Assembly: GCA_039096225.1 (NCBI GenBank)
Contig: JBBPEB010000015.1
Location: 836,001-900,000 of the forward strand
Source: Blastocystis sp. Blastoise
Lineage: Eukaryota > Sar > Bigyra > Opalinata > Blastocystidae
DNA length: 64,000 nt
Reading direction: 5' to 3'
The position numbers were made by a program, and so were the translations under genes. Shown here piece by piece: positions 44,378 through 56,222 of this stretch. The stretch's first letter is position 1. Each line of letters begins with the position of its first letter. The notes under the pieces were generated by a model that saw only the letters and a list, made by a program, of their open reading frames with translations, was not told the origin of the DNA and did no database searches.

Positions 44378-46426
44378 TTAGAAATATCCTTTATTCAACG
44401 AATAAGCAGTAAAGAAAGGAGCAAAGACTAAAGAGATAATAGCCATAAGTTTCATAAGAATGTTAAGTGAAGGACCTGAAGTATCTTTAAGAGGATCTCC
44501 AACAGTATCACCAACAACAGCAGCTTTATGAGCATCACTTCCTTTACCTCCATGATTACCCTTTTCAACATATTTCTTAGCATTATCCCAAGCACCACCA
44601 GTATTAGAAGCAGAAATAGCCATTTGAACACCAGAAACTAAACCACCAGCAAGAACACCAGTAAGAGCATTGACACCAAAGAAGAAACCAGTAATAAGAG
44701 GTGTTAACATAACTAAACAACCAGGAGCAATCATTTCTTTAAGAGAAGCATGAGTAGAAATAGCAACACATTTTTCATAATCAGGTTCTTCTGTACGATC
44801 CATAATACCAGGTTTTTCTCTAAATTGTCTACGAACTTCTTCAACCATAGATTTAGCAGCTTTACCAACAGATTTCATAGTCATAGCAGTAAACCAATAA
44901 GGAAGCATAGCACCAACAATTAAACCAGCAAAAGTAAGAGGTTGTAAGATATCAACACCAGTAATATTGGTACGAGTAACAAAAGCACCGAATAAAGCTA
45001 AAGAAACAAGAGAAGCAGAACCAATAGCAAAGCCTTTACCGATAGCAGCAGTAGTATTACCAGCAGCATCAAGAGCATCCGTCTTACGACGAACAGAAGA
45101 AGATAAGCCAGCCATTTCAGCAATACCACCCGCATTATCTGTAATAGGACCATAGCCATCAATAGTTAAGGAACAAGCTAATGTACCAAGCATACCAAGA
45201 GCAGATAAAGCAACACCATACATATTAGCAAAGTAGAAAGAGAAGAAAATAGTAATAGCAAGACAGAAAACAGGAAGAACATTAGATAAATAACCTAAAG
45301 CTAAACCGAAAATGATGTTAGTAGCAGCACCAGTTTCACAAGAAGCAGAAACTTCTTGAACAGGTTTATAAGAATAAGAAGTCATATAATCAGTATAGAA
45401 ACCAATAATAAGACCAGACCAAAGACCAAATAATATACAACCATAAGCATAAGAAGGATTAGCATATTTATAACAGAAACCATATTCTTTATCATAAGTA
45501 TTTAATACATAAACACAGAATTTTTCAGGAAGAGCAAAATAAGTTAATCCACCTAAGATAAGTGTAGCTAAAACAGTAGATAAAATAAGTTGAATCTTAA
45601 GATTACGTTCAATATGTTCTTCTCTCTTAACAGTTAAACAAGGAATAGAAGTAGCAAAGAAGGAAGTAATAAAAGAAGCAAGAATACCACCAGCAGAAAT
45701 AAGAAGAGGGAATAAAAGAGCAGTATAACTAGCATTTAATTCAGGAGAAACAGAAGAAATTAAAAGAGCAGCACAAGAAGATTCAGCAAAAGAGCCAAAA
45801 AGATCAGCACCCATACCAGCAATATCACCTACGTTATCACCAACATTATCAGCAATAACAGCAGGATTTCTAGGATCATCTTCAGGAATACCAGCTTCTA
45901 CTTTACCTACAAGATCAGCACCTACATCAGCAGCTTTAGTATAAATACCACCACCAACACGACCAAATAAAGCAACAGAAGAACCACCTAAACCATAACC
46001 AGCAACAGCTTCAAAAAGACGTTCAGCACTATGAGGATCAACAATAGTATCTACTTTAAAATAAGTCTTAAAACATTCAATAATAATATATAACATAATA
46101 AGACCAAGAGAAGTTAAAGCAAAACCCATAACAGAACCAGCACGGAAAGCTACATTAAAACCTTCAGTCCAAGAAACTTGACACATAGTAGCAGTTCTAG
46201 CATTAGTATAAACAGCAATTCTCATACCAATATAACCACTAATAACAGAAGAAACACCACCAATAAGGAAAGCAATAGTAGTAAATAAACCATCCATCCA
46301 ACAATTCTCATTACCAGCAACCCATTGACAACCTATTATAAAGAATTAATAATTAATTATATAAATTTTTAATAATGTAAAATTTGTGAAATTTTTTAAT
46401 TTAAATAATAAATAAAATTAAGAAAA

Positions 46427-46490
<64 letters not shown>

Positions 46491-47077
46491 AGAAGGAATT
46501 CCAATAAATATTTCATATACCTTCATAAGCAGTATCACAAACTGTACCATTGTTCATTAAAACTTTAGCACCACAAGTAGTAGGAGTACCAAGTAAAAGG
46601 AAAAGTACAACAGAAAAACAGATTAAGAAAATAATAACTACTCTATATTCAGCAAATAAGAAAGCTTTAGCACCTTTAGTAATAAATCCTTGAATAGCTA
46701 CAAGAGATTTGGTTTTAATTTCAGCAAGTGAATCATTATCACCTTCTTCTACAGTAGTAGGAGTTTCAGGATTAGGAGTTACACCTGGAGTTTTGTCAGA
46801 TTTGTTTTTAGGAATATATTTAACACTATATTAAAATAAAATGTGAAATAGTTGTAGGTCGTTTATTGAAGCGAAAGAAATAATAAATACATAATAATCA
46901 TAATACTAATATAATAACTAAGAAAGATATATACGTGACTCTAGAAACCTTCCATGCTTGGAAAAGAGCAAAGAGAATACCGATTACACCTGAGATGACA
47001 ATAAAGGGGATAGTAAATTGTTCAGGAACCTATTTGAATTATAACATAACAAGATCAATTAAATATACAAAAACCAT
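44378..47077 (-). CDS. Proton-pumping membrane pyrophosphatase, K+-dependent type
   Basis: Couples pyrophosphate hydrolysis to H+ transport into acidic organelles (vacuole or acidocalcisome). Exons 47077-47069 (nine bases: Met-Val-Phe), 47029-46935, 46825-46521 and 46332-44378 sum to 2364 nt, giving 787 residues, the usual eukaryotic size. The substrate-binding motifs are intact: [40 protein letters not shown], and [35 protein letters not shown] carries the Ala that marks the K+-dependent subfamily; K+-independent pumps have Lys there. Multiple hydrophobic helices run throughout. An acidic, Thr/Pro-rich loop ([20 protein letters not shown]) follows the first helix. The nine-base first coding exon is chosen because its ATG is followed by gtatat and the acceptor at about 47030 and preserves frame. 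Confidence 0.95.
46425..46488. repeat. A-run followed by (AT)n in pyrophosphatase intron
   Basis: About 19 A followed by about 22 AT units lie in the intron 46333-46520. Confidence 0.9.
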
Positions 47078-49512
47078 CTTGAATGTTTTGGATAAAACAA
47101 ACGAATATATAAAAAATAGTTCGAATGTCTGGATAATTTTTGAGAAGATCAACAACAAAAAGAGAAAAGCGGGAACCTAAAGTGGTTACCACCATGCGTC
47201 ATCAAAAGAGAAAAAACGAAGTTTTATGATTCTAAAAATTAATTAAGAAAAAATAATGGAGGAACCACTTCAAAAAAGGAGTGTCGTCTTGACATTTTGG
47301 CAGGGGTCATCAGGCAGGACCTCTTTCAGCGGGAAATGGGGAAAAAAAGCGCAAAAAGAGCCAGTTTTTACAAAAAAACACTGAAGAATCAGTCAAAAAA
47401 TAATTAAAAAACCACTAAAAAAAATAAAAAAACAAGTATAATTTTCTTAAAAACCGTCGGTATTTTTTCAAAGACATTGTTTTTGAGCTTATCTTGACGT
47501 GCTACACAAAACCGAACTATTTTCAAGTGAAAAAAATAAATAATCAGAGAGAAAATGTAAAATAATCGTTTAAGCGCAAAAACAGCATCAATAAGCGCAC
47601 TTTGCGCTAAAAGCGCAGTTTTGGCACACCCTGCATTTTGGAAGCAACAAATCTTTTTCTTTATTTTAAAATACAGATTGTCTTTCTATTTCTATAAGAT
47701 ACTCGAAAATGACATGGATTTTTTTCCGTTTTTTTTATTACACGATTTATTTTATGTATATTTATGTGTTTTTATTTTTTAATCTCTTTTCTTATCTTCT
47801 TTATTAGGATATTTTAGACTTTATCTATCCTATTATGGAAAAGAACACAAAAGAATTCAAAAAGAAAAAAAGAAAATAGATGTTCTTAGAACGTTTTCGT
47901 TTTGAAATTATCATTTTTCGATTAGAATACTCTTATGTCCAGATCAATTATATTATATATTATTTTAAAACTACGTTTTAAACTGATTTTATGTTTTTCG
48001 TATACAAACAGCTGGAGTCTTTAATATTCAAAGATTTATCGAATTTATTATAGATAATGAATTGCACTGTGGAAGTTGAAATATAGAATTAACATATATG
48101 CGTTTTATTCAAGGTTATGAAACTGTTTTCTGAGTAATCATACACAAATATCCTAATAGAAATGCAATATTCGTTTATATAAACTTGAACTGATATCTAT
48201 ATGATAGAATCATGCTCGATTTCAAGAATTTCTTATTCAAGATTGATACGAATTGGGTTATTTCTTCTTATAATCTAATCTTTCGATTCTCAAGAGGTAC
48301 AGAACAAGTAAGTATGTAATATATCATAATAGTAGGCTAGAAGATATTGAATTAGAGTGAGATTGTTTGTTATGATTCTCTTTTACTATCATTTCGGTTA
48401 CTCACTTCTCCTTGTAATGTATGACGTCGATGATTAATATGTATATGCCATGCCAGTTTCTATTTTTTTTTTATTTTTATTTCGAGAAAAAGAGAAAAAG
48501 CGAAGTTTTTAAAGATAGCTTCCACTTATCTTTCGATAAACACATTTTGTTTATCTTTTCATCCAGTATATTTCTTTGTTTTTAAAGAGATCTTTTCAAG
48601 AGGAGAATTAAAAAGAAATCAATTCTCCTCTTCTTCATTTAATAATAAGAGGAAACATGATCGCCATTAGTGTTTTATTAATCAAGACATTTCTTCCTTG
48701 TCTTTCCCTATTCCTTTTTGTTATTAAGTGATTCATTTGCTGTGTATAATATGATCTTGCAATATATATTATAGATATTCTATATATGACATGAACTATA
48801 ACTTTTTAAAGTAGTATTCAAGTGTGATCACGTCTTTTTTGTTTGATATCATCCTTGAAAATAAAAGTGAATAACATAATCAATGCAGAGAGTTGTATGA
48901 GACTCAAATTGTGAAGGTGATAAGTGAAATATGACTGTCTTGTCAAAAAGAAATATCATACAATTACTTTATTGTAGTTAAATCATTCATGAATTCTTTT
49001 ACTATCTAGATTCTACATAAGAGTTCACTGATAACATAAAAATGTCTTTTACATATACAGTGTGATTCATGTGTTTATGTGAAAGCGAATTATTACAATG
49101 TTAAAAAACAGTTACAGAAACATATTCTATCATTATAAACACATAAAAACTCAGAATAAACATAAATGTTTTAGAATAATATGCTACAAAGGATATTTCA
49201 TTACGTATTAATATGCTCAGCGAATGCTAACAATACTAAGTTTATTTATAAAGACTACATTCTCTATTTGAGTCACAAAAAAGATTCTTTTCTTTTGTTT
49301 CATTTAAAACTATTTATGATTTCCAATTATGAAAACTTACTATTTTATGCTATGTTCGAAGTATCAAAAACACCTCATTCATTGAAATTATGCAAGAATA
49401 CGAAACTATTAATATTTTTTTTAAATGAAAAAAGAAATATTCTCGCCGAACTTTTAAATAAAATAACGGTAAAATTTGTTTCATTTTCTTGACTTGAACT
49501 CGTCGTAATTTC
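47078..49512. other. Long divergent intergenic region between pyrophosphatase and Arp4
   Basis: At 2.4 kb this is the largest gene-free gap. The part near the pyrophosphatase (47190-47640) is markedly less AT-rich and holds an E2F-like site (47328-47337) and five GCGC cores (47349, 47574, 47595, 47604, 47613). The remainder is AT-rich without a confident gene; an open frame at 49181-49492 (103 codons) shows no recognisable domain. An undetected non-coding RNA is possible. Confidence 0.5.
47328..47616. promoter_or_regulatory. Cluster of E2F-like/GCGC elements upstream of the pyrophosphatase gene
   Basis: agcgggaaat (47328-47337) is an exact E2F-type core. aaagcgcaaaa (about 47346), aagcgcaaa (47572), aagcgcac (47593), tttgcgct (47601) and aagcgcag (47611) all share the TTTGCGC half-site in either orientation. 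Such spacing is improbable at this base composition, but no factor binding is shown. Confidence 0.4.
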
Positions 49513-50696
49513 ATGAATCCATCAGTAGACAGTATATTCGCTTATCTGATATTCTAATAAATATATCTAGGTAACTTTAATGCTCTTGTTTTTGAACTCG
49601 GTTCATATGAATGTAAATTTGGATATGCTGGAGACGATGTTCCACAATCAATTATAGCCAGTAATTCCGTTCAATATACAGACAAATCGAGATCGAATAA
49701 AGAAGCTACAAAGAAAACTATAGTTGGTGAAGCAACTCCATGGAGATATCTAGATTCTGAGGTTTCAAGAGTCGTTATCAATGGAAATATATCCAACTGG
49801 AGTGCTATGCAGTCAATTATGTCATTTGCTCTTGAAGATTGGATGGTTGTTGAAACTAAGGATTATCCTATGCTTATTGCAGACTCACCATTCACTTCAA
49901 CTGAATCCAGAGAAAAGTATATAGAAGAAATTTTTTTATTATTGTTCTATATGTATTTTTATCTATATATATATATATGTATATAGAATGGCCCAATTAG
50001 TATTTGAGACATATCATTCTCCTGCTTTACTAATGTACAGAGATGCAGCACTCACGTGTTTTGCACGTGGAAAAGGAGGAGGTCTTGTAATAGATATGGG
50101 AGAAGATACAACAAGGTTTGCTTTTAGATTCTATAATTTTGTTTTTATTATTATTATTATTTTGTTTTTATTATTTTTTTATTATTATTTTTTTATTATT
50201 TTTATCTATATATATATAGTATATATAAAATGCTTTTCATATATAGAGTAGTCCCTGTTATTGATGGTTTCGCTTTATCAGAAGGAATTCAAACACATAC
50301 GCTTGCAGGAAAGCGATTAAATACATTATATTATAATTATTTAGCTTCTATCGGTGAAAAAGTTAATTTCCCACGGGGGATCGTATGTTCTATGTTGTTT
50401 TTATTATTATACATTTGCTTATTCTATTTATTATATTATTATGTTATACTTTTTCTTATTAATTTATTAGACTTATTATAATGTTTATTTTTATTATTAT
50501 TACATTCTATATTCTTTATATTATAATTCTTAACTATAGACTCAATTATCTACATCATGTCAAAATTATTATTATGAATTCTGTGGGAGACAAATGAAAG
50601 AACAAATGTATATAGAATTATAAGATAACTTTAATATAAATATAGAATATATAAATGATATATTCTCTATATTTTTAATAATTCAAGAATACTATG

Positions 50697-50755
<59 letters not shown>

Positions 50756-51001
50756 AGGAATAGTAGGGGAAAAGCCATTTGATGATAATGAAAAGAGAGC
50801 TATTGCGGCTGTTCCTTGTACTCTTCCTGATGGACACGAAGTATACATATATCCATTATTTATATTACTATTCTATTATCCATTATATATATATTATGGA
50901 ACTACTTGATTGATTAATATCTCCTTCTTTTAAATACATAATTTTTTATTTTTAAAAATATTATATTTTTCTATTTACTTTCATTCATATATATCTATAT
51001 A

Positions 51002-51072
<71 letters not shown>

Positions 51073-52074
51073 ATATATATATATAGATATCTATGAATTC
51101 AGAGCGTTATTCATATTCAGAGTATTTCTTCCATCCGATGCCTCTTGGAGATCCTTCTATTAAGCCATTAATGAACATGGTCAACGAAAGGTATATATAT
51201 ATTCTTTTATTATATATTCTTTATTGTTTCTATTAGTTATAAAATTGTTTTATTATTATGATCTTTGTGTATTTATAATTCTTATGAATATTCTTCTTCT
51301 TATAAATATATTCTGTTTTATCTCTTTATTTATTATATTCTATACCAAATAATATATATATATATATATTTTTACTACATTTCTAATAGTCTTATAAAAT
51401 GTGGAACAGAAGGAAAACGTGATTTATGGAATAATGTTCTCCTTGTTGGGGGATCTTCATGCTTAAAGGGAATGTCAGATCGATTTAAGACAGAACTCAG
51501 CTTATCACTCTCTAACGTATATTATTATTATGATTGTTTTCATAGATTCTTTTTTTTTTACTTTTATTAAAGAATATTCAATTATAAAGTTTAAGTTTTT
51601 ATGAAAGTTATATTTTTAAATATAAAGAATATATTTTATATATTCTTTATATTTTTAATATCTTCTTAAAATTTTTTATATTCTTTATATTTCTCTTTAT
51701 TTTATTATTCTTTATATTTCTATATATATCTTATTCTTTATATTTCTATATATATCTTATTCTTCTTCTGAATATACTATATAGAAAGCTAGAATGCTTC
51801 CTATTCCTGAGTCAGATAGACGTTTAAATACATTCTTAGGAGGATCAATCGTAGCTTCTTTACCTTCATTTAATGGTATATATATATTCTCTTTATAGTT
51901 ATATATAATCAAGTCTACTCTCAATGATTCTTATACTATTGTTATCAAATTATATATATACTAAGATATACACCAATTCTTTTAATTATTATTTATTCAT
52001 ATATAGAAATGTGGGTATCGAAACAAGAATATGAAGAACATGGAGGAAATATCATATTTAAAAAATGTTTATAA
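49513..52074 (+). CDS. ACTL6: Actin-related protein 4 (BAF53/ACTL6-type)
   Basis: Nuclear actin-related subunit of chromatin remodelling (SWI/SNF, INO80) and NuA4/TIP60 complexes. About eleven exons from ATG 49513 to TAA 52072-52074. The start [20 protein letters not shown] followed by GDDVPQ matches the Arp4 N terminus. The segment [15 protein letters not shown], the subdomain [20 protein letters not shown], the [20 protein letters not shown] run and the ending GGNIIFKKC follow BAF53 closely. Conventional-actin features differ: the first phosphate loop is GSYECKFG and the second is DMGEDTTR, as expected for an Arp that does not polymerise. Introns are canonical; several contain (AT)n. The regulatory gap it shares with the pyrophosphatase is unusually long. 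Confidence 0.87.
50999..51085. repeat. (AT)n microsatellite with ctatat interruptions in Arp4 intron
   Basis: More than 30 AT units; a second (AT)n run lies at 50701-50752 in the preceding intron. Confidence 0.9.
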
Positions 52075-52433
52075 TAAATATATAATGAAAATTCTATTGA
52101 GTTGTTTGTTTTGTCATGATAATTATCATTTATATTCTATTTTATTATTTATATTGTTAACACTTGTAATAATAGAGTGATAAAAATATTTAATAACATT
52201 TAAATTCTATTGACTACTATTAAGCCTACTACATTCAAGATTTATTCGAAATTGTTCTATTGATAATAAAAACTAGAAATGATTGTAATATGAGGATTTT
52301 AGGATTTATTTAAAAAATAAAAAAGTTGTCAACAACAGTTATTGTCAATAATTATACTGTATTACTGTGAAATTCAAATAATAATTATATTTTTGTGCGA
52401 AAGATTGAATTTTAGTTATTTCTCTTCTTAAAC

Positions 52434-52467
<34 letters not shown>

Positions 52468-52717
52468 GTACTATTAAGACATATAAATAGATTAATAATA
52501 ATATTATTGAAATCAACTCAAATTATAGTTTCAATACATATAAATTAACTAAGAAAAAATCGTATACCATAAATAAATAGATATAATCATATTCTATATA
52601 CATTCAAATAGAATAAAAAAAAATATACATAAAAAAAGAAGATAATATATAAGCTATTAGAAAACACTTATATATATGAATAATCTATATACTAATATTA
52701 ATAACATAACTAGAGAA
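52075..52717. other. Convergent intergenic spacer
   Basis: 3' flanks of Arp4 (+) and the BTB-TLDc gene (-). AT-rich; no gene recognised. Confidence 0.55.
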
Positions 52718-54262
52718 TTAGTTATCTCTTCCCCATACTTCGTAATCATTTATTACGATAGAATTCGTATTGTATCGGCTATTATACTTATCATAATTGC
52801 TAATATATTGATTATATCGGCGATTATAATTATTATCATAATCTCTAGGATACATAATTGGAATATTTATCATTGAGATTTTAGAGTTGTTATTAGACCT
52901 ACATCTGTCTGTTATCATAATTTGACCATTTCCAAAAGTAGGACCAGAAGAAGAACAACAATAAATACCTTTTTCGTTATCTTTAGATAAATCAATATAT
53001 TTGTTAGTAGAACCATTCTTATCCCTGAGTTGTACCACAAAATCAGTAGAATATGGCTTCCAATAACCATGTTGAGGTGATTCCCAATTTTGATTTGTAT
53101 ATCCAGCAATAATATATTTATCATGATTATAAGATGCTTTTATCAAAGTGACTGTTTCTCCTTTATTATCACAATATTTATGGAATTCACTAGCTGAATA
53201 ATCATGTTCACTTGCTCTATACAATAGTTTCCATTTCTTAATTTTACCAAGGTAAACTACCAAGTTTCGTTCCATTGAACACTTTTTTAATATAGTAGTT
53301 CCAACAAAGTATTGAAAAATATGTTTATCATTGTTTTTATCACTATCTACGCTGTCGTCACCAAATAAATCACGTATATCAAATTCCATTTTTTTAAGTC
53401 GAAAGTCATCAAATATTTGGTCATAATCTTCATCATCTGAATCTTCATATTCTATCACTTGATGAATATAATCACCATATTGATATTTCTTTTCAATATA
53501 TAAACTATTATCTACAGGATCAACATCAACAGAGCCATCATTATGATATTCATCAAGTAGTCTCATCCATTTGCCATTCCTTATTAAGAAACTCTTTATT
53601 ATATCATCTTTCTTACCATTAATAATTAAATCAACTTCATTTCCTTGATTATAGTTTCTTAGTATTTTACCTCTTCGCATACGACTAAAAGTCAAATCTT
53701 CAGGAAGAGGTAAATTACAAAACTCAAATAAATGTATCAATTCTAATTGTTCTTCGTATTCAAAAGTATCAAAATCAATTTCTTTATTATTTAAATAATC
53801 GAGAAAATAATAAGGTATAGCATCGTTACCATCATAACCAAGATATATAGCACCATCATTTGTTCTTAATTCTTCAGCAGATTGCTCATAAATATATGAA
53901 TAAGGAATTGATTCAATAACAGTTTTAGGTATTTGATGAATAACTCCATTATTCGTAAAACGAATAAAATCTATATTAGTATCAGATTCGGTAATAGTAG
54001 AATCATTCTTTGATACATCTACTTCATTATTTGCTTCATTTGTAGATTCCTTCATATAAGAAGAGTAATCAGCTTTTCTTTCAATGCAGTCATTACAAGT
54101 ATGCTTCATTGATTTACTGATTGAAGTTGTAGAGTGAGTGATAAAAGTGAATACTGATGAGAACACATTAACTACGTCTTTCAACATTTCTTCATACATA
54201 TCAATATCTTCTTTCACCTTATTCAACTTATTTATATCAAGAAGAACTTTTTCTTTCACCAT
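52718..54262 (-). CDS. Intronless BTB-TLDc protein
   Basis: A single 514-residue frame from ATG 54260-54262. After an N-terminal helical part and an acidic linker, a T1/BTB-like domain lies at about 98-190 (IDFIRFTNNGVIHQIPKTVI; YFLDYLNNKEIDFDTFEYEE; LIHLFEFCNLPLPEDL), as in KCTD-type tetramerisation domains. An Asp-rich stretch follows (EYEDSDDEDYDQIFDDF), then a TLDc domain at about 305-514: KLLYRASEHDYSASEFHKYC, DNKGETVTLIKASYNHDKYI, and the closing YEVWG. TLDc proteins in other eukaryotes bind or regulate the V-ATPase or act in oxidative-stress protection. The BTB-TLDc pairing with no introns suggests a member of an expanded or retroposed family; that is inference. Function here is unknown. 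Confidence 0.82.
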   Translation of the reverse strand: MVKEKVLLDINKLNKVKEDIDMYEEMLKDVVNVFSSVFTFITHSTTSISKSMKHTCNDCIERKADYSSYMKESTNEANNEVDVSKNDSTITESDTNIDFIRFTNNGVIHQIPKTVIESIPYSYIYEQSAEELRTNDGAIYLGYDGNDAIPYYFLDYLNNKEIDFDTFEYEEQLELIHLFEFCNLPLPEDLTFSRMRRGKILRNYNQGNEVDLIINGKKDDIIKSFLIRNGKWMRLLDEYHNDGSVDVDPVDNSLYIEKKYQYGDYIHQVIEYEDSDDEDYDQIFDDFRLKKMEFDIRDLFGDDSVDSDKNNDKHIFQYFVGTTILKKCSMERNLVVYLGKIKKWKLLYRASEHDYSASEFHKYCDNKGETVTLIKASYNHDKYIIAGYTNQNWESPQHGYWKPYSTDFVVQLRDKNGSTNKYIDLSKDNEKGIYCCSSSGPTFGNGQIMITDRCRSNNNSKISMINIPIMYPRDYDNNYNRRYNQYISNYDKYNSRYNTNSIVINDYEVWGRDN

Positions 54263-55184
54263 ATTGAAATTATATGTAAAAAAACATTTGAATCATTCTA
54301 GTTTCTCTTTTTAAAAGATTGTCAGATTGTTTTTTGATGGTTTAGAAGGTTTTACTATTTTTTCTCAAATGCAAAAGTGGTTTCTCATTAAGATATAACA
54401 ATAGAGAATATGATGTTTCTTCAAAGTTGGATATACTTATCAGATTTGTTCATTGAAATAATTTAATTCTCCATATGAACGTTCTTTATGGTTTATGAAT
54501 TAGATAAAGAAAGATTCAGTATACAATTAAACAAATCTCGTTGCTATCGTAATATGTAGTCATAATTGTCATTTATTTTTGATGTTTTTTTTTCTTTCTA
54601 AATGGATGACTGATATATAAATAGCTCTGTAAAGTATTAGAAGCATAAATTGTTTTCAAAAGTGTTTTTATTTTATAGAATCAACTTGAAAAATGAGATC
54701 CTTTCAATTATTTACATTCTTCATTTGACAAAGATTTTTGTATGATTATCAGTAGTTCATTAAAATTGCTTAAATATGATAGAACGCTTTTAATACGAAA
54801 AAACTAAAAGAGATGTTAAAAAAGCATGTAACTATCATAAATTGCTTATATTCTATCGAAAAACATTCGATTGTTTTATTTTTAATATAAAATAATATAT
54901 ATGTAAATATTTTATTCCAATAGAGGAGAATGGATAAAGAAATTTTTAAAAAAATTAAAAAATATAGAACACACAAATAGATCATTATTATCATTATATA
55001 TAGCAAATATCAATGAGTTCTTCTATAATTATGAACTTATAAATAAAACGCTATAATTGATTAAAAATATTGGAAAAATTGGAAAAAGAAAAAGATACTA
55101 GATACAGAAAAACAATAGTTGAAACACTAAAAAGCATATACAAAAGAATCAATACTATATATATAAAAAAATTGATCTAAATTA
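54263..55184. other. Intergenic, BTB-TLDc gene to Spc24
   Basis: About 920 bp. A minus-strand open frame at 54770-55006 is Phe/Ile/Leu-rich and not called. Nothing else recognised. Confidence 0.5.
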
Positions 55185-56037
55185 TTATTCTTTTGATATT
55201 AATTGCCAAATAGAATTCACGACATCGTATTTCATTTGATTTGAGGGATCAATTGATAATGGAATTACTGAATCTGACTTTGTTATTGTACCTGTAATCC
55301 TTTTGGTATTGTAATCCCATTTTATACCACTTATATTATAATACAAACTGAATAAGCTACTATATATAAAGAAAAATAAATAAGTGATATAATATCCCAA
55401 GATATATACATATAAATATAACAGAAATCAGTTTTTATATAATTTATAATAGAATGAGAATTATATACTTATCTTGTTGTTCTTTGGAAACCTTTTCGTC
55501 TTGTAAACTAGATTGCTTTTGCTTCGATTCTTGAATTTTTTGCTTTAAATCATTTATATTCATTTGTATATTCGTAAATATAAATTAAGAAACATATAAG
55601 AGAAGCACTGAAAAAAGAATTATCAAGAAATTATCAAAAGGATATTTTATTTCTTCTTTTTTATCTTCTATTCTACGCAAAACATACTGTCTTTCAATCT
55701 CAATACTTTTCAAATTTTCTTCATGAGTTTTATCTAACGACGATAATTCAAATTGTTGACGTCGAGATTCAATTTCTTCTTGCATACCTATAAATACATC
55801 ATTGTTATTATGCAATTTATGATTATAAAAAAAACAATAAAAAAACATAACAAATATACTTTGAATTTGTTGTTGAAGTTGGTTTTCTTCATTCTCATAT
55901 TGTTGCTTGATAGATCGAAGTGTAGTCAAGCATTCTCGCACTTTGTCTGGAATTGAAGAATCAAGAAGTAAATTGGTTAATGAATCAATTGTGTCTTCTG
56001 GGGCTCCATTATTAGCAATAGATATATCGTTACTCAT
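55185..56037 (-). CDS. SPC24: Kinetochore protein Spc24, with an apparent U12-type AT-AC intron
   Basis: Component of the Ndc80 complex, which links kinetochores to microtubules. Four exons encode about 200 residues: an N-terminal helix (DTIDSLTNLLLDSSIPDK), a long coiled coil (QQYENEENQLQQQIQ through EIESRRQQFEL and IERQYVLRRIEDKKEEI), and a C-terminal globular domain whose LYYNISGIKWDYNTKRITG and NSIWQLISKE correspond to the LYR...WDYE...and W-L ends of human SPC24. ATG 56035-56037 is the first AUG in frame. Intron 1 and intron 3 are gtatat...tag. Intron 2 (55574-55645, 72 nt) has neither GT nor AG where the frame needs them. Read as ATATCCTTTT...TTTCTTAAT...TTTAC it joins the exons exactly in frame (KEEIKNIQMNINDLKQ). 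It lies head to head with the pseudouridine synthase, with 185 bp between starts. Confidence 0.82.
55574..55645 (-). other. U12-type AT-AC intron in Spc24
   Basis: Donor atatcctttt matches the minor-spliceosome consensus RTATCCTTT. The branch-site candidate tttcttaat (55584-55592 on the plus strand as attaagaaa) matches TTCCTTAAY with one change, and lies about 11 nt before the terminal ac. Removing the 72 nt restores the frame; no GT-AG alternative does. Confidence 0.8.
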
Positions 56038-56222
56038 AACCAAATATTAACTAAAATATATATATATGAATTTCAAAGAATACGTTAAAAGGAAGTAATT
56101 ATTTTTTAAAAATTTCATTTTCAGTTGTGACAAGTAAGTGATTTCCTTGCTGAAATATCAGATTTTTTTGATTCTTTTTAATCACTATATTTTAAATAAA
56201 TTGACATAAAAAAATTATTGAA
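56038..56222. promoter_or_regulatory. Shared divergent promoter, Spc24 / pseudouridine synthase
   Basis: Only 185 bp separate the two start codons on opposite strands, so both promoters must lie here or overlap the 5' UTRs. No specific element is identified. Confidence 0.5.

Noticed and set aside
44967-45155. Plus-strand open frame
   Set aside because: Antisense of the pyrophosphatase coding sequence.
49181-49492. Open frame of 103 codons upstream of Arp4
   Set aside because: No recognisable domain, AT-driven composition, and no splice link to Arp4, whose own start at 49513 matches the family. Left uncalled.
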